Shown one piece after another: positions 1-8,497 of a DNA stretch of 64,000 nt. Under the pieces are notes generated by a model. The model did no database searches. It saw only the letters and a program-made list of their open reading frames with translations, and was not told the origin of the DNA. A program made the position numbers and the translations under genes. Numbering within the stretch: the first letter of the stretch is position 1; every line of letters starts with the position of its first letter. Origin of the DNA: JAQWRV01 sp045564915 (GTDB lineage Bacteria; Pseudomonadota; Alphaproteobacteria; Rhodospirillales; Rhodospirillaceae); assembly GCA_045564915.1 (NCBI GenBank), contig JBJLGL010000013.1, forward strand, positions 1 to 64,000. The letters are read 5' to 3'.

Positions 1-30
1 AGTCCCGAGAATACTACTACGAGCCAGCAT
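1..30 (-). CDS. Start of an unidentified gene, cut by the window edge
   Basis: Only ten codons are visible, from an ATG at 30 reading towards position 1 (Met-Leu-Ala-Arg-Ser-Ser-Ile-Leu-Gly-Thr). I call it because a very good ribosome binding site, CAGGAGG at 43-37 on the minus strand, lies six bases before the ATG and just after the stop of the methyltransferase gene. The gene would be translated from the same transcript. It does not start like the small companion proteins found beside the other methyltransferases, so its identity is unknown. Confidence 0.45.
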   Translation of the reverse strand, partial: MLARSSILGT

Positions 31-43
31 ACAAAACCTCCTG

Positions 44-1243
44 CTACACCTGTTTGGTACCAAATATATTCCGGTTACTATACCAGGCTGGTGTCCCCTC
101 TTTATTCACATCAAAGCCGGCCCGTTCCATATCACCGGCGAAATCCATCTGCTTGTATTCCATGCGCCAGACTTCATTATTCCAGCGGTGGTCTTTCCAT
201 TCCTGATATTGTGCGAATGGCCCAGATATACCCCTGGTACCGCCAGTGAAAAAATCGATCGGGAAATAAAGACCACCTGGCCGAAGTACGCGATGAGCTT
301 CGGCAAATACTGCGCGGGAAGTCTCTGCTGGAATCTCATGATGTAATATGTAACTAGCAACAATATCGAAATGGTCATCAGGGAAGTCAGTGTTCTCTGC
401 CAAACCTTGAACAAAATTAACGGCGACACCTTGGTCAACAGCGCGCATATGTCCGTAACGGACCATTGGGCCACCTACTTCTACACCCCAGACTTCCGCA
501 TTTGGGAACCGCTCTTTCAGGGCGACAGCGAACTGGCCAAGTCCGCATCCCATATCAAGAATACGCATGACTTTGCCGTCGGCCGGCAATGGAACCTGTT
601 CAGCCAACCGTGCATGATGCTGATCTTGATAGTTATCAGTCGACCGAGCTGAATAAAACGCATTAGTTCCATAGTGATAGAGATGACCAGCAAAGGCATT
701 ACCCACATAGCCACCTGGTTGCATATGAATCTCATGCTTGGCGTAGTCGGGAATATTCAATGCAGGATTTAACTTAAGCGTTCCAGGACCAATATTATCG
801 TATGCTTCCATTTCACCGATAAAAGTTTCCGTGTCATCAGCAAATGCATTAAAGAAATTCTTATGGGCAAAGCGTTGGCTATAAATTCGTAACAAGGCTT
901 CTGTCCCAATAATGTGATCACCTTCGAACAGGTCTAGCACCTGCTCAAGAGGAAGCTCTTTCTTCGGATCGAGCCCGTTAGCTTCAACAATACTATCTGT
1001 ACGCTTTTTTGCAGCTTGGAGGACCGCTGATCCTCGCCAATTCCTGAAGCCAGTTAGAAAATCATTCCGGTTCTCAGCGTCCAGAGTTGGTAGGCGCTCG
1101 AGCCTACCACGGGCCCCTCTTTTCTCAACATCTGGTGCTCCGATGGTGTTAGTGCCCGCCTTAGCTTTTCTCTGGCTAAAAAATGAACTTACTGCGCTTC
1201 CAGCGCCTGCAAAGGCGCCAAAAAGAGTGCGACGATCAAGCAT
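44..1243 (-). CDS. Tat-signal class I SAM-dependent methyltransferase, paralogue 1
   Basis: This 399-residue protein starts with a twin-arginine-type leader (Asp-Arg-Arg-Thr-Leu-Phe-Gly at residues 3-9, then a small-residue stretch to about residue 30). A helical region of unknown role follows (about 40-165). Next is a block unique to this family near 171-194, containing HMQPGGYVG and GHLYHYGTN. The Rossmann methyltransferase domain follows, with SAM motif I DMGCGLG at 230-236, an acidic residue after strand 2 (VWGVEVG), FDIV near 292 and RVLRPGG near 318-324. The ATG has GGAGAG upstream. It is divergent from the flavoprotein at 1414, the same enzyme type that follows paralogue 2. Substrate is unknown. 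Methyltransferases normally act in the cytoplasm, so either export occurs or the leader serves another purpose. Confidence 0.85.
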   Translation of the reverse strand: MLDRRTLFGAFAGAGSAVSSFFSQRKAKAGTNTIGAPDVEKRGARGRLERLPTLDAENRNDFLTGFRNWRGSAVLQAAKKRTDSIVEANGLDPKKELPLEQVLDLFEGDHIIGTEALLRIYSQRFAHKNFFNAFADDTETFIGEMEAYDNIGPGTLKLNPALNIPDYAKHEIHMQPGGYVGNAFAGHLYHYGTNAFYSARSTDNYQDQHHARLAEQVPLPADGKVMRILDMGCGLGQFAVALKERFPNAEVWGVEVGGPMVRYGHMRAVDQGVAVNFVQGLAENTDFPDDHFDIVASYILHHEIPAETSRAVFAEAHRVLRPGGLYFPIDFFTGGTRGISGPFAQYQEWKDHRWNNEVWRMEYKQMDFAGDMERAGFDVNKEGTPAWYSNRNIFGTKQV

Positions 1244-1413
1244 TTGACTCTCTCCATTTTACGATCTGGGGCCACTATAGCTTAAACAACGGTTTTCCGC
1301 GACCCATTGACTGCTATCAGCGTGCGTACCGTGACCATATTTTTATTGCCCACATGATGCCTCTCATCAATAGTAGTGCTAAGTTGCACCGCATAATAGT
1401 TAAGGAGCCCAGA
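1244..1413. promoter_or_regulatory. Divergent promoter region between methyltransferase 1 and flavoprotein 1
   Basis: This 170-base gap separates two genes pointing away from each other, so it must hold a start signal for each. I see ribosome binding sites at both ends (GGAGAG for the minus gene and AAGGAG at 1402-1407 for the plus gene) but no operator or promoter boxes I would defend. A plus-strand reading frame runs open through it from 1183, but it overlaps the methyltransferase start and lacks a binding site. Confidence 0.4.
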
Positions 1414-2946
1414 ATGACTGAACCAACTGGCGATTCAGCCTTCAGCAAGAGACAGTTTCTAAAAGCCTCTGCCACAACCCTGGCGATGGCTAGTCTACCC
1501 CATAAAGCCCGCCAAGCCCTAGCTGAGGATGGTTGGGATGTTATCGTTATTGGTGCAGGTTCTGCCGGGCTTCCTGCCGCTATATTCGCCGCAGAGCGGG
1601 GTGCTAAGGTCCTGATAATAGAAGGTTCCCACAGAATTGGAGGGACCTTGGACCGTTCGTCCGGCCAGATGAGTGCCGCTGGCACCTCACTCCAGAGAGC
1701 CAAGGGGATCAAAGACACTCCTCAAGATCACTTTGATGATGTGATGCGAATTTCTCGTAACACCGCTAATCCAGAGATGGTCCGCCTGGCTGTTGATAAT
1801 GCTGCCGAAACCATCGAATGGCTCATTAGCATTGGTTGGAGCGCACTACCAGAACACCCAGTAAAGGGCTTGGGTCATGAAGATTATCTCATAGCGCGCT
1901 ATCAATGGGGTCCGGAAGGCGCCATGACTGTTTATCGGGCCCTTGAACCCATTGTTTTGGACCTAGTCAGAGATAAAAGAGTCACCATTCTCACCCAAAC
2001 CCAAGGCGTGGAGCTCTTGACTGATAACAATAATGCAGTCACTGGAGTTGTTGCAGAAGGGCCAGATGGCCAGCGCCTCACCTACGCTAGCCGCAACGTG
2101 CTTATCACAACTGGCGGGGCCGGCGGCGACTCCGCCATGTTTGAAGAACTAAATGGGGTACCCCTTTATATCCGATGGGCCTATCCATATAACCGTGGTG
2201 GTGGGGTCAAACTAGCGCAGTCCGTAGGAGGCTACACACGCGGACAGGAACACTATCTCTGTAATGATGGAGGTGTGCTGACTGATACGAACTACCCGTC
2301 ACCCCAACTAGCAAGCGCAGTAACCAGCTCAGAAGAGCGTAAACCTTGGGAAATCTTCGTCAACGAGCTTGGCGAACGCTATACAAAAGAAGGGGACCCC
2401 AGTGTAGATAACCGAGAACATGCTTTAAGAAGGCAGCCCAACCAGCGTTACTGGGCAATCTTTGACGATGCAATTCTTGATCAAGCACCTCCATTCCTTC
2501 GCGGATGGACAAATGAGGAGATACGCAGGGGTTTTGGCAAACACCACATGTTCTATACTGCAAACACCTTGGCTGAGCTAGCGAAGTGGTCCGGCGTTAA
2601 TGAAATAGGGCTCACGAAAACTGTAGAAAGATACAATGAGGGACAAGCCATCGGCCGTGACGCTGACTTTGGTCGCGAACACATGCCTTTGCCTATATCC
2701 AAACCACCCTACTACGCCATCCAACTGCAGGGATATTCGATCCTAGTGTTTGGAGGTATCGCCGTTGACACCAACTTCCGGGTTATTCGCGAAGATGGAT
2801 CTCCAATCGAAAACCTTTATGCCGCCGGTGAAGTACTCGGTAAGGCAGCCTATACTGGTAGTGCTTATGTAGGCGGTATGTCACTTACGCCCGCTCTAAC
2901 AGCGGGAAGACTGTTGGGACAAAAGATCCTGAAACTTGAGGCCTAA
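1414..2946 (+). CDS. Signal-bearing FAD-dependent oxidoreductase (fumarate reductase/ketosteroid dehydrogenase type), paralogue 1
   Basis: The 510-residue product has a Tat-like leader, SKRQFLKA near residues 10-17, with Lys-Arg replacing Arg-Arg and then a hydrophobic stretch. A Rossmann FAD site follows (VIVIGAGSAGLPAAIFAAE near 43-61, with Glu of IIEG ending strand 2), and then the GGT-x-SSGQ-x-SAAGT region of the FAD_binding_2 family. The C-terminal FAD contact is NLYAAGEVLG. The family includes fumarate reductase flavoproteins, urocanate reductase and 3-ketosteroid dehydrogenases; which reaction applies here cannot be told. I chose the ATG at 1414 because AAGGAG lies seven bases upstream and the leader starts there; the frame is open to 1183. 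The paralogue is at 8498-10036. It is divergent from a methyltransferase, suggesting they act on one substrate. Confidence 0.85.
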   Translation: MTEPTGDSAFSKRQFLKASATTLAMASLPHKARQALAEDGWDVIVIGAGSAGLPAAIFAAERGAKVLIIEGSHRIGGTLDRSSGQMSAAGTSLQRAKGIKDTPQDHFDDVMRISRNTANPEMVRLAVDNAAETIEWLISIGWSALPEHPVKGLGHEDYLIARYQWGPEGAMTVYRALEPIVLDLVRDKRVTILTQTQGVELLTDNNNAVTGVVAEGPDGQRLTYASRNVLITTGGAGGDSAMFEELNGVPLYIRWAYPYNRGGGVKLAQSVGGYTRGQEHYLCNDGGVLTDTNYPSPQLASAVTSSEERKPWEIFVNELGERYTKEGDPSVDNREHALRRQPNQRYWAIFDDAILDQAPPFLRGWTNEEIRRGFGKHHMFYTANTLAELAKWSGVNEIGLTKTVERYNEGQAIGRDADFGREHMPLPISKPPYYAIQLQGYSILVFGGIAVDTNFRVIREDGSPIENLYAAGEVLGKAAYTGSAYVGGMSLTPALTAGRLLGQKILKLEA

Positions 2947-3053
2947 CTACGAATGGTGAGGATTACTGGTTAGGGGATAATACTTGTTAATCCATATCTC
3001 GCTATATGTATGAAAGTTCGTAGGGAAACAGGTTTCATAATCAAGGAGGCAAC

Positions 3054-3073
3054 CTCGATTGTCGATAATCGAG
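3054..3073. repeat. Short inverted repeat after flavoprotein 1
   Basis: CTCGATT (3054-3060) and AATCGAG (3067-3073) form a perfect seven-base inverted repeat around a six-base loop. It has no T-run, so it is not a terminator by itself. It may be a transcript hairpin or a protein-binding site; nothing more can be said. Confidence 0.35.
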
Positions 3074-3104
3074 TTATATAGAGGTCAAACAATAACTATA
3101 TATC

Positions 3105-3126
3105 AGAGAGTTACACTCTCTTTTTT
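3105..3126 (+). terminator. Rho-independent terminator downstream of flavoprotein 1
   Basis: GAGAGT (3106-3111) pairs with ACTCTC (3115-3120) around a three-base loop and is followed directly by six T residues (3121-3126). It lies about 160 bases after the flavoprotein stop and before the MOSC gene, so it probably separates the two transcripts. Confidence 0.65.
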
Positions 3127-3237
3127 AGTTTCCACTAAAGGTGAATAGAACTTACATTTACCCCATAAAATAGGTGGAATGAGGCACCAGTCAGCAACCT
3201 TATCAAAACTGGCTTGTGACCCACAAGGAGGAGCTTT

Positions 3238-3780
3238 GTGTCTGCATTCGTGGTCGCTGTGTCCGTCAACCCCGAACACACCTTGTCAAAAGCAAACCAG
3301 AATTCCATTAGGCTTGTTAGAGGAGTAGGAATCACTGGCGATGCGCACGCTGGCAAGAATGATCAACACCGCTCCCACTCCAAACGCGATCCCAAACGCC
3401 CTAATTTACGTCAGGTACATCTTATCCATTCCGAGTTCTATGAAGAATTAGATGCGGCCGGATTTAGCGTGTTACCAGGACAATTAGGGGAAAATATTAC
3501 AACAAAGGGGCTTGAACTGCTTAAACTCCCTTCTGCTGCTAAGCTTTTCATCGGACGCCAAACTGCTCTTCAAGTCACAGGATTGCGTGATCCGTGCAAG
3601 CAGCTCAACAGTATTCAGGCTGGGCTAATGGAGGCAACTATTGAACGCAAGTCTGACGGAGGACTTATTCGTAAGACAGGAATAATGTCAGTCGTCATAA
3701 AGGGTGGCGAAATCAAACCCGGTGACCCTATTCGGGTGGAAATGCCGCCCGAACCCCACAAACCTATGGGGCCTGTTTAG
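3238..3780 (+). CDS. MOSC domain protein
   Basis: This 180-residue protein is a single MOSC domain, the fold of the molybdenum-cofactor sulfurase C-terminus and YiiM/YuaD-type proteins. Visible signatures are GDAHAG near residue 34, RQVHLI near 57, PGQLGENIT near 79, the conserved cysteine in LRDPCKQL near 120, and the closing GGEIKPGDPI. Such domains bind sulfur or reducible substrates through the cysteine and often act with molybdoenzymes, but no molybdoenzyme is visible here. The start is GTG at 3238, chosen for AAGGAGGAG just upstream. There is no signal peptide, so it is cytoplasmic. It heads a plus-strand run with the VOC protein, exporter and amidase. Confidence 0.85.
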   Translation: MSAFVVAVSVNPEHTLSKANQNSIRLVRGVGITGDAHAGKNDQHRSHSKRDPKRPNLRQVHLIHSEFYEELDAAGFSVLPGQLGENITTKGLELLKLPSAAKLFIGRQTALQVTGLRDPCKQLNSIQAGLMEATIERKSDGGLIRKTGIMSVVIKGGEIKPGDPIRVEMPPEPHKPMGPV

Positions 3781-3883
3781 GCCTTACATGAGTGTCTGCG
3801 GCCTACCTATTCATCTTTCCGTATCCACAAGTTAACATGGAAAAAGGCTATTATTTCTGGCTACAGGGATTGGAGAAAAGCTC

Positions 3884-4990
3884 ATGAGCTCAAAGACTCA
3901 AATAGGACGACGTTCGGTACTCAAATCAAGTGCAGGCGCGGCGGCCGCTTCAGCGGGTACGATCCCGCAAATCGCGCAAGCCAATGGCGCAGAGACAGTT
4001 GCTACTGACATATTTGAGACTGCAAAAGGCGAAGTATTCGCGCCCATCCCGGAGGCAAACCCCTTGGAGGCGAAGATTACAGCTTTCACAACTGTCTCTC
4101 CCGATGTCGAAGCCAGTATCGTATTTTATCGCGACGTGATTGGCATGACCGTAATAAAAGATGAGCTTCTACCGACGGGGTTAACCTCCGCGCCCGGAAT
4201 TGGGAATAAGCGCCGCCGGCACGTCCTACTCGATATGCCAGACTCGATCCGTAGTTCTGCTGTTCGTATTCTAGAAGCCCCGGAGGGTGCAGAGGCAATT
4301 CGACCACGGCCTGGGTCCGGTCCTAATGATCCTGGTCTTTTAGTGATGGAGGGCGGCACCCGAGATCCTGCTGAGTCATATCATGCACTCGCTAGTGCAG
4401 GCACACCAATGATATCGCCCCCACGTTACTATTTCTTCCGAAATACTATGTGGGGCCGTGACGTCGACGTCATGAGCTATGCTCCATTTGGGCCTGGGGG
4501 TGAACAAATGTTTATAACCGCTAATATCAGGTCGGATCGGGCGCCACCGCGCAGTCCTTACGTTCATAGTGGCTTTTCTAATGCTGCAATTACGAGTTTA
4601 GATCAGCGGCCTGTAAATGCCTTTTTTGAGAAGGCTCTGGGCCTCAAGCGCACTTCACAAATGGAGTGTTTCCAGAAAAATACCAACGAACTAATTGGTG
4701 CTCCAGAAGATAGCTACTTTCTGTGGGGAAATGTAGGGGAAGGCGTAAGTATAGAAGTTTGGGAGGTTAAAGCAAAGAGTGGTACTGTCTATCCGTGCCA
4801 TCTCGATAAGACCGGACTGGCAATGCTTACAATTAGAGTAAATGATCTAAGTAGATGTAGGTCTATGTGTGCTAATTCTGGAATCGATCCAGTAGGTGAA
4901 GGTGCTCTTCCCAATCTTCAACATGACCGGCCAGATGGGTTCACTTTACGGGGTGCTGTTGGGGAATTGATAGAAGTGGTACAGGCGTAA
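3884..4990 (+). CDS. Tat-signal VOC-fold (glyoxalase/dioxygenase superfamily) protein
   Basis: The 368-residue product begins with a typical Tat leader (GRRSVLKSS near residues 8-16, Ala-rich to about 34). Two vicinal-oxygen-chelate modules appear to follow: one from about residue 65 (ITAFTTVSPDVEASIVFYRDVIGM) and a second near 225-360 (VNAFFEKALGLKR, and the closing LRGAVGELIEV). VOC proteins are usually metal-dependent dioxygenases, isomerases or lyases, or drug-binding proteins; I cannot assign metal ligands with certainty. Export through Tat would fit a protein that folds with its metal before crossing the membrane. It ends one base before the start of the LysE-type gene, so the two are probably co-translated. 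It lies between genes that look catabolic or resistance-related. Confidence 0.75.
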   Translation: MSSKTQIGRRSVLKSSAGAAAASAGTIPQIAQANGAETVATDIFETAKGEVFAPIPEANPLEAKITAFTTVSPDVEASIVFYRDVIGMTVIKDELLPTGLTSAPGIGNKRRRHVLLDMPDSIRSSAVRILEAPEGAEAIRPRPGSGPNDPGLLVMEGGTRDPAESYHALASAGTPMISPPRYYFFRNTMWGRDVDVMSYAPFGPGGEQMFITANIRSDRAPPRSPYVHSGFSNAAITSLDQRPVNAFFEKALGLKRTSQMECFQKNTNELIGAPEDSYFLWGNVGEGVSIEVWEVKAKSGTVYPCHLDKTGLAMLTIRVNDLSRCRSMCANSGIDPVGEGALPNLQHDRPDGFTLRGAVGELIEVVQA

Positions 4991-4991
4991 A

Positions 4992-5609
4992 TTGCCGGAG
5001 AACCTTACCCCTTACCTAGGCTTTATGATCTTTGTTGTGGTTTCAATTATAACGCCTGGACCGAATAACATAATGACTCTCCATTCTGGCGCTCGATATG
5101 GGATCTCTAGGACGATTCCACTAATACTTGGGATTCAATGCGGATTTGCACTAATGATGGCAATCATAGCATACGGATCAGCCTCTATACTTAGCCAGAT
5201 TGAGAATTCAGAGAATATTCTGCGCTTCATCTGCTGCATTTTCTTGCTCTACCTGGCCTGGCGTATTGCAACAGATAGCCCACCTACTTTTACTGAGTCC
5301 TCCACCCCAGGTGAGCGACCTATCCGCATGCTTGAGGCCGCTCTATTCCAATGGTTAAATCCTAAGGCCTGGGCAGTTGCCCTCGCTGCAACAGGTACCT
5401 ACAGTTATATTTTCACGGGAAAGCTTATGTCTGTAGTCGGGTTTTCTGGGACTTTTTTGCTGATAGGGATACCGAGCAGTTTTATGTGGGCTGGCTGTGG
5501 CACCATCATCGCACGATTACTTGGCTCACCAACTCAATATCGAATTTTCAACGTCACCGCAGCCATCCTAATGGTGTCAGCTGTTTTGCCAGCGCTATTC
5601 TCTTTTTAG
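4992..5609 (+). CDS. LysE/RhtB family amino-acid or metabolite exporter
   Basis: This 205-residue integral membrane protein has about six hydrophobic segments and the N-terminal family motif ITPGPNNIMTLHSGARYG near residues 19-36. LysE/RhtB proteins export amino acids and related small molecules by proton exchange. A second conserved piece, QWLNPKAWAVALAATG, is near 119-134. The start is TTG at 4992, one base after the VOC gene stop; starting at the next ATG (5025) would remove the beginning of the first membrane helix. The substrate is unknown. Tight coupling to the VOC protein suggests it removes a product or toxic compound from the same pathway. Confidence 0.82.
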   Translation: MPENLTPYLGFMIFVVVSIITPGPNNIMTLHSGARYGISRTIPLILGIQCGFALMMAIIAYGSASILSQIENSENILRFICCIFLLYLAWRIATDSPPTFTESSTPGERPIRMLEAALFQWLNPKAWAVALAATGTYSYIFTGKLMSVVGFSGTFLLIGIPSSFMWAGCGTIIARLLGSPTQYRIFNVTAAILMVSAVLPALFSF

Positions 5610-5728
5610 GTGGTTCTAAGACTACGGGCTCCAGCCCTTCACTGAAACTAGCCTATTCAAAAGTTGCTTGCAGGAACAAGTCACTTCTGCACATTCTAAG
5701 TCATCTTCTATTTAGTGAGAGTGATGTC

Positions 5729-7423
5729 ATGCCTCTTCGCATACTCTTAGTTATTGTTTTCACAATGATCTCAATCCTTTCCCGCCCTTTATGGGCAAAG
5801 ACATTCTCAGTAGTCGAAGCAACTATTCCCCAGATGCAAGCTGCAATGGAAGCAGGAAACATCACATCACGGGAGATCGTTACTCAATATCTTGTGCGGA
5901 TGGCTTTATATGAGAACACGATTAATGCTGCTTTATCTGTAAACCCTAAAGTCTTAGCTATTGCCGATGCCCTAGATAGAGAACGAGCGGCGGGAAAACT
6001 TCGTGGGCCCCTTCACGGTATCCCTATTGCAATCAAAGACAATATTCACACTGACGATATGCCAACCACTGCAGGAACACTGGCACTGGAAGGCTTTATA
6101 GCACCATATGAAGCAACGTTAGTCGCGCGATTGCGGGAAGCAGGAGCGATTATCATAGCTAAGACTGTTCTAACAGAAATGGCAAATTGGATGGTGTTAG
6201 GCATGCCTAACAACTACTCCGCTATAGGGGGTTTCGCTTTCAATCCCTACGATCCGCGTCGTGATATGCGACCGGGACGCAATGATGGGCGTGGTGTACT
6301 CCCCACGGGGAGTTCCTCTTCCGGTGCGGGCACTGCGGCAAACTTCTGGGCTGCTAATATTGGCACAGAAACCGTAAATTCAGTTATCGGACCATCATCC
6401 GCTAATATGCTGGCGGCTATAAAACCAACGATTGGGCGTATCAGCCGATGGGGAATAATACCAGTCTCCTATGACCAGGACTCTGCAGGCCCAATGACTA
6501 AGAACATAACTGATGCTGCTATTCTACTCGGCGCTATGGAAGGCGTAGATCCCAATGATCCAATGACTACACGATGTAAGCCGCCGGTGAACAACGACTA
6601 CACAGCTTTTCTTAAGGCAAACGCACTCAACGGAGCCCGTATAGGTGTACCACGCGCTTGGTTTATGAAACCGCACCTATTACCAGATAGGGATATACCA
6701 GCAGGGGGTCTACCGCATGACCAGATAGATATGATGGAAGAAGCTATAGCTATCATGCGCTCTGCCAATGCTACTCTGATTGATCCCGCTGACGTTCCAA
6801 GTACTATTGAAAAAGAATGGAATAATAATCCTCTAGTGCATGGGACCTGTTCTGCCGGACCTAGTTTCAGAGACAATGACGATAGCTGTTCTATAGTTCT
6901 GAAATACAGTTTTAAGCGAGATATCAACACTTGGTTTGATACATTGAATGGTACTGCGCGAGTCAGCTCTCTAACAGAACTACGGCAATGGAATGTTATG
7001 AATGCAGCTCTTGGTACACTTAAATACGCCCAACACACTCTTGATGTTTCTGATGAAATGGATCCCAGCCTCGAGGAGGACCAGCGGCGATACAAAGCCG
7101 ACAGGGCTCGAGATATTTCTCTATCAGGAGAGAACGGGATAGATGCCGTCCTTAAACAACACAATCTGGACGCTCTAATATTTGCTGGCAGCCGAGCTAG
7201 CGGATTACTCGCTAAAGCAGGTTATCCCTCAGTAACGGTTCCATTCGGCATGGTTACTAACACTTCTGGAGACCATGAGGCCTTCCCAGAATCGTTTAAA
7301 CCTAATCTAGCCCCACTAGGTGTTACCTTTAGTGGAACAGAATGCAGCGAACCTAAGCTGATTGCGCTCGCCTATGCGTTTGAGCAGATCACAAAACGAC
7401 GGATGGAACCGAAAGGTTTTTGA
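5729..7423 (+). CDS. Secreted amidase (amidase signature family)
   Basis: The 564-residue enzyme starts with a Sec signal peptide (MPLRILLVIVF to about residue 24, cleavage after RPLWA). The amidase-signature triad is present: Lys in GIPIAIKDNI near residue 98, the cis-serine in PTGSSSSGAG near 194-200, and the nucleophile serine in GTETVNSVIG near 212-221. This arrangement resembles peptide amidases, which act on C-terminal amides or other carboxamides. Export places it in the periplasm, unlike the cytoplasmic GatA group. I chose the ATG at 5729 because the signal peptide begins there; the frame is open far upstream but overlaps the exporter gene. It may be co-transcribed with the three genes before it, 119 bases downstream of the exporter stop. 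Confidence 0.85.
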   Translation: MPLRILLVIVFTMISILSRPLWAKTFSVVEATIPQMQAAMEAGNITSREIVTQYLVRMALYENTINAALSVNPKVLAIADALDRERAAGKLRGPLHGIPIAIKDNIHTDDMPTTAGTLALEGFIAPYEATLVARLREAGAIIIAKTVLTEMANWMVLGMPNNYSAIGGFAFNPYDPRRDMRPGRNDGRGVLPTGSSSSGAGTAANFWAANIGTETVNSVIGPSSANMLAAIKPTIGRISRWGIIPVSYDQDSAGPMTKNITDAAILLGAMEGVDPNDPMTTRCKPPVNNDYTAFLKANALNGARIGVPRAWFMKPHLLPDRDIPAGGLPHDQIDMMEEAIAIMRSANATLIDPADVPSTIEKEWNNNPLVHGTCSAGPSFRDNDDSCSIVLKYSFKRDINTWFDTLNGTARVSSLTELRQWNVMNAALGTLKYAQHTLDVSDEMDPSLEEDQRRYKADRARDISLSGENGIDAVLKQHNLDALIFAGSRASGLLAKAGYPSVTVPFGMVTNTSGDHEAFPESFKPNLAPLGVTFSGTECSEPKLIALAYAFEQITKRRMEPKGF

Positions 7424-7525
7424 ATTAACATTATCCATTGCTGTTAATACCGAGACATTAACTAATCTGAGGGACTCTGCATTCTCTTCAACCATTATTG
7501 TGGTCCAGCTTGAGTCTGGCTACGA

Positions 7526-8489
7526 CTAGCGATTTTGTGAGGGATTTATGGCGCAGTACACCGACATATTGGTATAGGCACTGAGTTGAAGATTGTCGAT
7601 TCCTTGAGCAGCAAGAGCAGTATAAGTGTTTACTTCTGTCCTGTAAGGCTCGAAAAGAATATTTACGTGGTACTGATTGGCCAACGGTACAAAATCAATG
7701 AGAGATTCAAGTAAGGACAATTCACTAGCAAAAGTTTCGTTAGCCAACATATTAAAATTGATCGAACCTAAATACATTCCGTCTCGCGCATCAAAGATAT
7801 TTGCAAGATAAGTAATAGGAAAATTAGCGTAATTATGTAAGAAGACTATGCCGGGATAACTAGGAATGCGCGAAGTATGTACGTTGATTAACGCTCGATT
7901 CAGTATCGAGTAATCCATATCAGGTATATAATTACAAATACTTGCGTTCTCGAAAAAGCCAGTGAGGCTGTTCCATATTACGTGTTGAAAGCCTACACCA
8001 TTTCCGCCTTGGGGGCTCGACATATAGACCGATATTGAATCGTCACCAAACGCTAACCCAGTACTACCGATAGCATCAAGAATATCATTTATTGAGAACT
8101 GAGGTGACGCGAATGGAGCAACTGTTGTGACTGCAGTACCGTAGTTTTCAGCCGACGGAGACCCAACAACACTTGCGTAGAAAGTAGCATTTGCATCCGT
8201 TCCATTTGGAAACCGAATATAAGAATAATTATTGTCCTCACCCAGAAATATTGGAGTGAGAACGGTGAACTGAGTGCCATCAACTGCCAAGGCTCTCTCA
8301 GTCCTGCGGTCGTCTGAGGGTAGAAACCGTTCAATACTCGCTAGCCCCGGTGGGTCTTTGGTGGATGGTTGGTCCCAGGGCGCAAGTTCAACATATGACT
8401 GGGCCCTGACAAATCAACGAGAGTGAAGGGTTGAGTGCTAATCCAACTACGAACGATAAAATAGATGCTAACTTTAAGAAATTAGCCAT
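7526..8489 (-). pseudogene. Secreted protein of unknown function, split by a frameshift
   Basis: An ATG at 8489 begins a clear signal peptide (MANFLKLASILSFVVGLAL, then NPSLS), eight bases after the flavoprotein stop. That frame ends at a TGA about 33 codons on. The adjacent frame carries the rest of the protein, from about position 8413 (AQSYVELAPWDQPS) without interruption to 7526. The two halves meet near the GGGCCC at 8401-8406. A one-base error there would restore a protein of roughly 320 residues. The mature part is rich in Asn, Ser and Tyr and recalls no family I know. It is the last gene of the 11765-7526 operon. The frame break may be natural or a sequencing error; only resequencing can tell. 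Confidence 0.6.
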
Positions 8490-8497
8490 CTTAGCTA

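Noticed and set aside
1183..1413. Open plus-strand frame upstream of flavoprotein 1
   Set aside because: It overlaps the start of the diverging methyltransferase gene, has no ribosome binding site and lies before a clear leader start at 1414.
6598..7164. 188-codon minus-strand frame inside the amidase gene
   Set aside because: It is antisense to strongly conserved amidase-family coding sequence and shows no recognisable domain or ribosome binding site.
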